Shown: positions 1-5,662 of the stretch, one piece after another
Numbering within the stretch: the stretch's first letter is position 1
How the letters are laid out: every line of letters begins with the position of its first letter
Assembly: GCA_012515365.1 (NCBI GenBank)
Contig: JAAYYM010000452.1
Span: 1-5,834 of the forward strand
Length of the DNA: 5,834 nt
Source of the DNA: Clostridia bacterium
GTDB taxonomy: Bacteria; Bacillota_A; Clostridia; Lachnospirales; Lachnospiraceae
Reading direction: 5' to 3'
Notes under the pieces: generated by a model
Seen by the model: the letters and a program-made list of their open reading frames with translations, nothing else
Database searches by the model: none
Told to the model about the DNA's origin: nothing
Program-made: the position numbers and the translations under genes

Positions 1-107
1 ATAAATCCAGTTGCTCCAGTAATTAATATACTGGTCTCTGTAAATTGTCTGAGATTCATTGTTGACATAATAGTTTCATAATCATCTTGTTCTATTTTGC
101 TCAACAT
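1..107 (-). CDS. NAD(P)-dependent epimerase/dehydratase (extended SDR), N-terminal fragment
   Basis: Only the first 35 codons are present; the gene runs off the left edge. The start ATG (105-107) follows an AGGAG (113-117) at 5-nt spacing, and the frame opens 16 nt after the stop of the ThDP enzyme gene, so the two are very probably cotranscribed. Residues 27-35 read ILITGATGF, the first beta strand and glycine-rich GxxGxx turn of an extended SDR Rossmann fold that binds NAD(P). This family includes nucleotide-sugar 4-epimerases, 4,6-dehydratases, UDP-glucuronate decarboxylases and 4-ketoreductases. About 26 charged residues precede the fold, longer than the few residues most family members carry. 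The substrate cannot be told from this fragment. By position it may reduce or epimerise the product of the preceding enzyme; that is inference. The SDR call is firm, the reaction is not. Confidence 0.8.
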   Translation of the reverse strand, partial: MLSKIEQDDYETIMSTMNLRQFTETSILITGATGF

Positions 108-123
108 TCTTGCTCCTGTATCA

Positions 124-1878
124 TTAATTGTTGTCAATAAAGGGCCACATACAATCCAATTTCCCAGGAATCATATTCCCATCTTTACCTATTTTTGCTT
201 GAACTTTAGGAGCAACAATTTCATCTGGAGACAATATCAATTCGCACAAAGTCGGACCTTCCATCGTTAAAACCTGATCAATCACTTCTTTTATTTCGCT
301 ATTATTATGAATTTGAAATGTAGATAATCCATATGCTTCTGCTACTCGACTAATATTAGGTAAAGTCATTCCACTATGAATCTCGCTTGCCACATAATGC
401 CCTTTAAAATTATTCCTTTGCATTCCTCTTATACTTGCATAGCCCTGATTATTCCAAATAAAAATTTTAACAGGAAGTTGCAGTCTATGTATAGTTTCCA
501 ATTCTTGAATATTTAATTGAAATGCGCCATCTCCATTAATTAAAATTGTTCTTCGACCTTCGTTTGCAAGACATGCACCAATAGAATAGGGTAATCCAAA
601 TCCCATAGATCCTAAACCAGCTGCATGTTTTATTTTTTGTCCCTTTTTATTCCTAAACGCCTGAATCGTAGCTTCTACAGTAACACCTGCACTCTCTGGT
701 ACAATTATATCATCTTCTCCTAACACATCACTTAATAATCCTGTAAAATAGTATCCGCTAACATAATCTTCCATCATTTCATGCTGTTTTGTAATAATGG
801 GATACTTTTCTCGTAATTCATTGCAGTGACTTGTCCAATTTTCTCTGAGTATTGGCTCCTCATTTTCCATTGCTTTGTTAAAATGTTTAATTAAATGTTT
901 AACATTACAACATATAGGTAAATCGATCCGCATAACAAATTTATGAAGTTCATTCTTATCAATATCAACAACTATCTTATATGCATTAGGAGCAAATTCC
1001 AGTTCATTAAATGCAGTAATACTATTATCTAATCTTGCACCTAATGTAATTAGCAAATCACATTCCTGAATAATAAAATTGGCACCTCTATCGCCTAATC
1101 CACCTGGATGTCCTGCATATAATGGATGCTTATCCCACATAACATCAATTGATTTCCACGTAGTTTGTACTGGAATCTGTACCTTTTGTAATAACTCATG
1201 AAATTCATCTACAGAATCTGATGAATAAATACCATTTCCAGCTAAAATTAACGGTTTCTTGGATTTTTTTAGTTTTTGAATTATTTCCTTTATAGATGTC
1301 TCTATATCTTCGTCTGTACTATCTAGCTCAGGAATAAAGTGTTTAAGCTGATCAGGTTCAATCATTGCAGCTTGTACATCCAACGGAATATCAAGCCAAA
1401 CTGGTCCCTTACGTCCAGTTGTTGCCTCATAATAAGCTTTCTCTAAATAATAGCATACCATAGTTGGATCATATATTTGTACAGCGTACTTAGTAATTGG
1501 TTCAACTATCTCAATAATAGTAACCTCTTGCGATCCAATTTGACGTACTCCTTTACTTCCTATTAAATCCTGTCTCTTTGCCTGACCAGATATTATCATC
1601 ATTGGCGTAGAGTCTATCCACCCTGCGGCCACACCAGTGATTGTATTTGTCCCTCCTGGACCTGATGTAACAAGTGCCACACCTAGATGATTGCTGTGTT
1701 GTCCATAAGCTTCTGCTGCTATTGCTGCTGCCTGTTCATGCTGGCAACATACATATTCTATCTCCGAATTTCCCAAAGAATCCACAAGATGCATAGCACC
1801 TCCGCCAGGTACCATAAATATATGTTGGACTTGTTTTTCTTTCAAAAACTTGAAAATATATTCAGATAATTTTATCAT
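124..1878 (-). CDS. Thiamine-diphosphate enzyme, acetolactate synthase-like, of a polysaccharide cluster
   Basis: A 584-residue protein with the three-domain layout of acetolactate synthase/pyruvate oxidase-type ThDP enzymes: N-terminal PYR domain (about 1-170), central Rossmann-like domain (about 195-335) and C-terminal PP domain (about 375-560). The HEQ at 47-49 supplies the catalytic glutamate (E48) that activates the cofactor. The ThDP/Mg motif starts at GDG (449-451) and ends at NN (476-477), followed by GYASIR. By eye, SQE (116-118) and K130 fall where acetolactate synthases have FQE and a conserved lysine. The start follows GAGAGG (1887-1892) at a usual spacing. The length fits the family. 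Its setting between a NeuB homologue and an SDR, with no ilvN or ilvC, argues against branched-chain amino acid synthesis. More likely it decarboxylates a 2-ketoacid and transfers the carbon unit to a keto-sugar, as YerE does in yersiniose synthesis. Fold and cofactor are confident; the substrate is inference. Confidence 0.9.
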   Translation of the reverse strand: MIKLSEYIFKFLKEKQVQHIFMVPGGGAMHLVDSLGNSEIEYVCCQHEQAAAIAAEAYGQHSNHLGVALVTSGPGGTNTITGVAAGWIDSTPMMIISGQAKRQDLIGSKGVRQIGSQEVTIIEIVEPITKYAVQIYDPTMVCYYLEKAYYEATTGRKGPVWLDIPLDVQAAMIEPDQLKHFIPELDSTDEDIETSIKEIIQKLKKSKKPLILAGNGIYSSDSVDEFHELLQKVQIPVQTTWKSIDVMWDKHPLYAGHPGGLGDRGANFIIQECDLLITLGARLDNSITAFNELEFAPNAYKIVVDIDKNELHKFVMRIDLPICCNVKHLIKHFNKAMENEEPILRENWTSHCNELREKYPIITKQHEMMEDYVSGYYFTGLLSDVLGEDDIIVPESAGVTVEATIQAFRNKKGQKIKHAAGLGSMGFGLPYSIGACLANEGRRTILINGDGAFQLNIQELETIHRLQLPVKIFIWNNQGYASIRGMQRNNFKGHYVASEIHSGMTLPNISRVAEAYGLSTFQIHNNSEIKEVIDQVLTMEGPTLCELILSPDEIVAPKVQAKIGKDGNMIPGKLDCMWPFIDNN

Positions 1879-1898
1879 GTAAACATCCTCTCATTGGT

Positions 1899-1927
1899 AT
1901 AGTAGTTGTATTTACAGTTCTTTTCAA
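1899..1927 (-). promoter_or_regulatory. Candidate sigma-A-type promoter for the ThDP enzyme gene
   Basis: On the minus strand a TTGAAA box (1922-1927, five of six to TTGACA) is followed after exactly 17 nt by TACTAT (1899-1904, four of six to TATAAT). Transcription would start about 15-20 nt before the Shine-Dalgarno/ATG region of the gene starting at 1878. It lies in the 77-nt gap after the NeuB homologue, the second longest gap of the window. In DNA this AT-rich such matches arise by chance, so the call is tentative. Confidence 0.35.
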
Positions 1928-1935
1928 AGACTGTA
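1913..1935. repeat. Short inverted repeat overlapping the candidate promoter
   Basis: TACAGT (1913-1918) and ACTGTA (1930-1935) form a perfect 6-bp dyad with an 11-nt centre; CTT/AAG inside can pair further past a one-base bulge. The dyad covers the candidate -35 box and part of the spacer, where a repressor could bind. As RNA it would be a weak hairpin and no T-run follows it in the direction of transcription, so it is not a convincing terminator. A dyad this short may be chance. Confidence 0.3.
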
Positions 1936-1955
1936 TGCCTGATTTTAAAATTATT

Positions 1956-2828
1956 TTAAATAATATTATCACCCTTATACTTTAGTTTCTTACGTTGTGA
2001 TCCCTCTATTTTAAGAATGTCCTCTTCCTTATATTTCAATGCTACATTTAGACTATGTATACGTCGTACTAGTTTATACATTCCATCTGGCTCTAACGAT
2101 GCGGCATGATCTGTCCCTTTCCATGTTCTGTCCAATGTAAAATGCCTCTCAATATAGTTTGCACCTAATGTGTATGCCCCCATATCCAATGTCACTCCAT
2201 TGTGATGTCCTGAAAATCCAATTCCTTTAACAATCTTTCCATACTTCTCTTTCAAATATGCGATTTCTAATAAACATACATCTTCAGTAGGCACTGGATA
2301 ACCCGAAGTACAACTGTATAATATTGTATCCTTAGCTCTATCTTTCACTTTTAGAAATTCAACCAATCGATCCAATTCTTCCTTTGTAGTCATTCCTGTA
2401 GAAATATGGATCTCTCCTTGATAATTATCACAAATCCACTGAACTAAACCTTTATTAATATTTTCTGCCGATGGAATTTTTATAAACTTAGGATTTAGTG
2501 ATGCAATTTCTCTAGCAGACGTCATATCCCATACGGAGGAGCTATAAATTATTTTTTTCTCCTCACAAAATGATTTTAAAATGGCGTGTTCCTTAATACT
2601 AAACTCTAAAAAATCTCTATGTTCCCCATAAGTTTTCCCATAGGCATTGTTCGGGTTCGGATGTGGCTTGTTATACTCCTCTTCAGATAAAAGTTCTCTG
2701 TTATTTCGCTTTTGAAATTTAACTGCATCTACTTTACAATACTCTGCTAATACTGTTATCATTTTCTTTGCAATCTCTATATCTCCTTTGTGATTACATC
2801 CTATTTCAGCTATAATAAATGGTTTCAT
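1956..2828 (-). CDS. NeuB-family PEP-dependent sugar acid synthase lacking the SAF domain
   Basis: A 290-residue TIM-barrel enzyme of the sialic acid synthase family (NeuB/PseI/LegI), which condenses phosphoenolpyruvate with a hexosamine-type aldose to make a 3-deoxy-2-keto sugar acid in the cytoplasm. Diagnostic motifs in order are AEIGCNHKG (7-15), VKFQ (37-40), IKIPSAE (116-122), STGM (143-146), GFSGHHNG (204-211), ERHFTLDR (227-234) and GTDHAASLEP (238-247). H208 and H229 sit 21 residues apart, like the two metal-binding histidines of meningococcal NeuB. Classical members are about 335-350 residues and end in an antifreeze-like SAF domain that contributes an arginine to the partner subunit's active site. 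Here the protein stops about 43 residues after the LEP motif, and the downstream frame shows no SAF remnant. The start has a perfect AGGAGG. The family is certain; whether it makes a sialic, legionaminic, pseudaminic or other ulosonic acid cannot be read here. Confidence 0.92.
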   Translation of the reverse strand: MKPFIIAEIGCNHKGDIEIAKKMITVLAEYCKVDAVKFQKRNNRELLSEEEYNKPHPNPNNAYGKTYGEHRDFLEFSIKEHAILKSFCEEKKIIYSSSVWDMTSAREIASLNPKFIKIPSAENINKGLVQWICDNYQGEIHISTGMTTKEELDRLVEFLKVKDRAKDTILYSCTSGYPVPTEDVCLLEIAYLKEKYGKIVKGIGFSGHHNGVTLDMGAYTLGANYIERHFTLDRTWKGTDHAASLEPDGMYKLVRRIHSLNVALKYKEEDILKIEGSQRKKLKYKGDNII

Positions 2829-2834
2829 ATTAAA

Positions 2835-2840
2835 CCTCCT
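2835..2840 (-). promoter_or_regulatory. Perfect Shine-Dalgarno for the NeuB homologue
   Basis: AGGAGG lies 6 nt before the ATG at 2826-2828 and begins only 3 nt after the TAG of the upstream glycosyltransferase (2844-2846). It fixes the start of the NeuB homologue, and the tight packing shows that the two genes share a transcript. It is the strongest ribosome binding site in the window. Confidence 0.85.
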
Positions 2841-2843
2841 ATA

Positions 2844-3824
2844 CTATAAAACAATATACTTGTAAATCATTCCTGCGATTTCTGTTGGTATTGCCGAAAT
2901 AAAATAAACAAGCAAATTTGGTAACAGTATCACCTTCGATATATATTGCTTATATTCTAAACACTTTCTAAAATCAAATTGATTTTCTGCTCTTTGCCTA
3001 AATAACTCTTGTAAACAGAAAAAATGTACATCTTTATCAATTCGATTATACAAATTTGGTTTAATTCTAGAATATCTTCGTGGTAAAATTTCTATTAGTT
3101 TATACCAATTCTCTATCCATGAATACCACATATGAGAAAGTGTTCTGCTCCTAGTATGATATCGTGCTTTAAGTTGAAGTTTTTTTTCGTTAACAAATAA
3201 TACTATTCCTAAGAAATTTTGCTTTTCTATCGCTTTCGCATACATATATACATGCCAGAAGCTCGGACATTTGCTCATTATATCAATAAAATTAAAATTA
3301 TTTATTAATTCCTTTCTTATTATTGTAGAGCCCCAATGTGTGAGTGGCACTATTGCGTAATTTAGAAATAATACCGGATCAGAAAAACATTGGGTTCTAT
3401 TTATAGGTTTACTATAAATGGTAATAATATCATAATCTTTGTCCACATAAAAAAGAATCTTCTCATAATTAACCGGTAGAATCGTAAATTTGTCTCCACA
3501 TATCCAAATATATTCCGCATCCATTTCAGATAACAGGCTACTCGCTCTATCGCGAAAATTCTTCTTATCATCATGTTCATTATTATGAAAGTAATGAACA
3601 TGATGATAACCTTTATCTATAAATTCAGATACTACTTTTTCAGTTTTTATATCAGTACTTCCGTCATAGATATAAATACCAATGTTTCTCTTATATGTTT
3701 CTGCCGCTATAGCATTCAAATCTTCCTTTATATGTTTTGATCTATTTGCAGTCAATATACCCATTGCAATTTTATATTTACTCATAACGCATTTTTGTAT
3801 AATAATTAGAGATTTAACTATCAT
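2844..3824 (-). CDS. Glycosyltransferase, family 2-like (GT-A fold)
   Basis: A 326-residue protein whose first 115 residues resemble the nucleotide-sugar-binding half of family-2 glycosyltransferases. A first beta strand reads KIAMGILTANRS (18-29), then comes YDGST (53-57, the usual D-G/N-S segment), and YIWICGDKF (105-113) stands where the DxD metal site normally falls. WGSTIIRKELI (164-174) fits the acceptor-side region. The C-terminus has a hydrophobic/amphipathic stretch (297-326) with no clear multi-pass pattern, so peripheral attachment to the inner membrane is plausible. It would transfer one sugar to the lipid-linked repeat unit; donor and acceptor are unknown. The chosen ATG has AAAGGA at about 5 nt. 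An ATG at 3785 (residue 14) lies nearer the fold but lacks a good ribosome site. The gene carries a long perfect inverted repeat at codons 72-87. A single acidic residue (GDK) in place of DxD is unusual, so the subfamily is uncertain. Confidence 0.75.
   Translation of the reverse strand: MIVKSLIIIQKCVMSKYKIAMGILTANRSKHIKEDLNAIAAETYKRNIGIYIYDGSTDIKTEKVVSEFIDKGYHHVHYFHNNEHDDKKNFRDRASSLLSEMDAEYIWICGDKFTILPVNYEKILFYVDKDYDIITIYSKPINRTQCFSDPVLFLNYAIVPLTHWGSTIIRKELINNFNFIDIMSKCPSFWHVYMYAKAIEKQNFLGIVLFVNEKKLQLKARYHTRSRTLSHMWYSWIENWYKLIEILPRRYSRIKPNLYNRIDKDVHFFCLQELFRQRAENQFDFRKCLEYKQYISKVILLPNLLVYFISAIPTEIAGMIYKYIVL
3565..3609. repeat. Perfect 18-bp inverted repeat with 9-nt spacer, inside the glycosyltransferase gene
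   Basis: The left arm TTATCATCATGTTCATTA (3565-3582) is the exact reverse complement of the right arm (3592-3609); the spacer is 3583-3591. It falls in codons 72-87 of the glycosyltransferase, whose product is therefore rich in His, Asn and Asp (YHHVHYFHNNEHDD). The transcript could fold into an 18-bp stem with a 9-nt loop. No T-run follows in either direction, so it is not a standard intrinsic terminator. Its role, if any, is unknown. Confidence 0.9.
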
Positions 3825-3883
3825 ACGTTCCTTTCTTTTAATATCACTGCTATAATATATTTATTATTTGAATTTACTTTGAC

Positions 3884-3912
3884 AATTTAATCAAATAACT
3901 CATTACCGTCAA
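3884..3912 (-). promoter_or_regulatory. Candidate promoter upstream of the glycosyltransferase
   Basis: On the minus strand TTGACG (3907-3912, five of six to the -35 consensus) is followed after 17 nt by TAAATT (3884-3889, four of six to the -10). It sits in the 131-nt gap between the WbsX-acetyltransferase gene and the glycosyltransferase, the longest non-coding stretch here, and would give a leader of about 50 nt. I see no terminator hairpin with a T-run in this gap, so readthrough from upstream is also likely. Chance matches are common in such AT-rich DNA. Confidence 0.35.
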
Positions 3913-3955
3913 TTCTAAATTTTCGATTATGTATACCTACCTATTAAAACTGGCA

Positions 3956-5662
3956 TTACTTAATAATTCTAATCACTCTTGCAGGATTTCCACCAACCAC
4001 TGCATTTGATGGTACATCTTTTGTTACCACAGCATTTGCACCAACAATTGCATTCTCCCCTACAGTAACTCCAGGTAAAATTGCTACATTTTCTCCTATC
4101 CAAGCATTTCGACATATAGTTACCGTTCCTTTTGAATACAATTTTCTTTTTGCTGGTGGAATTCTCAATGCCGACTTACTGATTTGACCATGAAAATGAT
4201 CCGTAATCAATACATTAGATCCCAATATTACATTATCCTCAATAACAACCTTATTAATTGCTCCCACATGACAATTAGGATTAAAAATGACACCATTACC
4301 AAGCATAATACTTGGTTTTATTTTTTGCCCTTTAATCTCCCATGCTTCAATCCTGCTTCCTCTTGCTAGTATCGAGTTTTTTCCAATGCTAATATATTGA
4401 TTTCCCTTTAAATAACAAGGATATTCTATTGTAGACGACTTATCCCATTTTTGTAATGTGCGTCCAATGCTCTTGCTATACATATTTAAAAAAATATTTT
4501 TTAATAGACTCTTTTTTTGATGTAAATTCATAGCACACTCCCCTATACTATCTTTTGCTCTCTTTAATGCTTTTAAATATGCGTATCCATATTTTTCATC
4601 AGGTTCCAAATATGCACCTTCGCTCCACTCATTCCATGCATTGATAAATAAGTAATCATTATTCAATTCAATGGAACGATGTAATTGAATTCTTAAGTAT
4701 TTTTCAAATTTCTTAGGAGTGCTACCTCGTATAATTGTACAATCTTCGTCTTTTCTTGACGAATTATCCCAATCTGGGAAGGCACCTAGATATATTTTTT
4801 TCTGATCAGATATCTTTCTTTTAATAATTCTTTTAAATAAGTAATCATATGAGCATACATTATCTATCAAAAAGCGATTCAAGAAATGATTAGTTTCTAA
4901 ATGCTTCTTTGCAATATGTTTTCTTCTGAATTTACGATGTTTCTGAATAAAATCAGGTAAATCACGAATAGCTCTCATTGGTTCAAAATCAACTTGTGCA
5001 TCTATACCATATTGTCTACTATCTTGATGATAACTGGTATTCATTGTAATAATATATAAACCAAGTAATCCATTTTCAACGGCTAACGTTCTCCATAATC
5101 GAATCATTTTTTGAAATTTAGGAATATCAGAAGAAATATATATTAAGAAAATGGGGCATCCACTTTTTTTAATATATCTATGATCCTTGAAAAAGGGTAA
5201 CAGATAATAAAAATGTGCGGTCCACTCTGTTTCGTTTCCATATATTTGTCGAAGTAAGATATTGGATTTCCCTTCATTTCGATACCAAGTTCTGCCCCAG
5301 CTCTGATTAGCCCAACATAAACAAAACGGAATCTTAACTGATGAATCTTTTAACAATCGTTCTACCGGTTTCTCAAGAAGTTTTTTTCCATTAAAATAGT
5401 AATGATAAAAGCAGAAACCATCAATTCCATATTTTTGTGCCAAATTCGCCTGTCTGGCTAATTCTCCATCATCCATCAAATTATAATAACACTTATTAAT
5501 CGGTACTCTCGGTTGATAATGTCCGGCATAGAAAGGCCTTCCTCTTCTAACATTAGTCCATTCTGTAAACCCTTTTCCCCACCATTCATCATTTTCAGGA
5601 ATTCTATGATATTGTGGAAGATAAAATGCGATTATTTTTACATCCATTCTAATATCTTTCAT
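3956..5662 (-). CDS. WbsX/GH99-like domain fused to a left-handed beta-helix O-acetyltransferase
   Basis: A 568-residue two-domain protein (573 if started at 5677; residue numbers here use the longer form). Residues 13-376 match the WbsX/GH99-like domain of O-antigen and cell-wall glycan clusters: IIAFYLPQYH (15-24), EWWGKGFTEW (31-40), CWANQSWGRTW (121-131) and NAWNEWSEGAYLEPD (346-360). Its activity is poorly defined, thought to be glycosyl transfer or endo-type glycan processing. Residues about 420-573 are a hexapeptide-repeat acyltransferase, with imperfect IGxNxx/VGENAI-type repeats, DHFHG (493-497, likely catalytic histidine) and the usual closing GGNPARVI (562-569). It would move acetyl from acetyl-CoA to a sugar hydroxyl. 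The 5662 ATG is preferred because it overlaps the upstream TGA as ATGA; the 5677 ATG has AAGG directly abutting it, too close to serve. A good internal ribosome site at the domain boundary could also yield the acetyltransferase alone. The domain calls are confident; the exact reactions are not. Confidence 0.85.
   Translation of the reverse strand: MKDIRMDVKIIAFYLPQYHRIPENDEWWGKGFTEWTNVRRGRPFYAGHYQPRVPINKCYYNLMDDGELARQANLAQKYGIDGFCFYHYYFNGKKLLEKPVERLLKDSSVKIPFCLCWANQSWGRTWYRNEGKSNILLRQIYGNETEWTAHFYYLLPFFKDHRYIKKSGCPIFLIYISSDIPKFQKMIRLWRTLAVENGLLGLYIITMNTSYHQDSRQYGIDAQVDFEPMRAIRDLPDFIQKHRKFRRKHIAKKHLETNHFLNRFLIDNVCSYDYLFKRIIKRKISDQKKIYLGAFPDWDNSSRKDEDCTIIRGSTPKKFEKYLRIQLHRSIELNNDYLFINAWNEWSEGAYLEPDEKYGYAYLKALKRAKDSIGECAMNLHQKKSLLKNIFLNMYSKSIGRTLQKWDKSSTIEYPCYLKGNQYISIGKNSILARGSRIEAWEIKGQKIKPSIMLGNGVIFNPNCHVGAINKVVIEDNVILGSNVLITDHFHGQISKSALRIPPAKRKLYSKGTVTICRNAWIGENVAILPGVTVGENAIVGANAVVTKDVPSNAVVGGNPARVIRIIK
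4529..4544 (-). promoter_or_regulatory. Internal Shine-Dalgarno and ATG at the WbsX-acetyltransferase junction
   Basis: AGGGGAG (4538-4544) lies 6 nt before an in-frame ATG (4529-4531, codon 383 of the longer form). This is a better ribosome site than that of the full-length start. Initiation here would give a 191-residue protein beginning MNLHQKK and holding the whole beta-helix domain, a normal size for a free sugar O-acetyltransferase. It may be the fossil start of a once separate gene or a live internal start. Confidence 0.5.
5659..5662 (-). other. ATGA stop/start overlap coupling two genes
   Basis: The TGA ending the right-edge gene (5659-5661) shares two bases with the ATG at 5660-5662 that I prefer as start of the WbsX-acetyltransferase gene. 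Such 4-nt overlaps usually mark translational coupling inside an operon. With the alternative ATG at 5677 the overlap would be 19 nt. Confidence 0.65.

Noticed and set aside
1687..1869. Plus-strand open frame of 60 codons
   Set aside because: It lies wholly inside the ThDP gene on the opposite strand, encodes a Cys/Tyr/Phe-rich string of no recognisable kind, and looks like a shadow of the real frame.
124..1878. Housekeeping acetolactate synthase (ilvB/ilvG) for branched-chain amino acids
   Set aside because: There is no regulatory subunit or ilvC/ilvD neighbour, the setting is a glycan cluster, and the FQE loop is altered.
1879..1955. Intrinsic terminator after the NeuB homologue
   Set aside because: The only hairpin is a 6-bp stem with an 11-nt centre, and no T-run follows it in the direction of transcription.
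1956..2828. KDO-8-phosphate synthase (KdsA)
   Set aside because: The length is similar, but the AEIGCNHKG, GFSGHHNG and GTDHAASLEP motifs are of the NeuB group.
3401..3601. Second minus-strand frame inside the glycosyltransferase gene
   Set aside because: It overlaps the recognisable GT-A motifs in another frame and its product (Met/Ile/Arg/Phe-rich) resembles nothing.
4184..4369. Plus-strand open frame of 61 codons
   Set aside because: It is antisense to the acetyltransferase repeats; the Asn/Ile-rich translation mirrors the hexapeptide repeats and has no family resemblance.
4801..4810. TCTGATCAGA, a perfect 10-bp palindrome
   Set aside because: It is inside the WbsX coding region, does not extend outward, and is short enough to be chance.
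4646..4848. 14-bp direct repeat AAATAAGTAATCAT (4646-4659 and 4835-4848)
   Set aside because: Both copies encode the same DYLF tetrapeptide of the WbsX domain with the same AT-rich codons; coincidence explains it.
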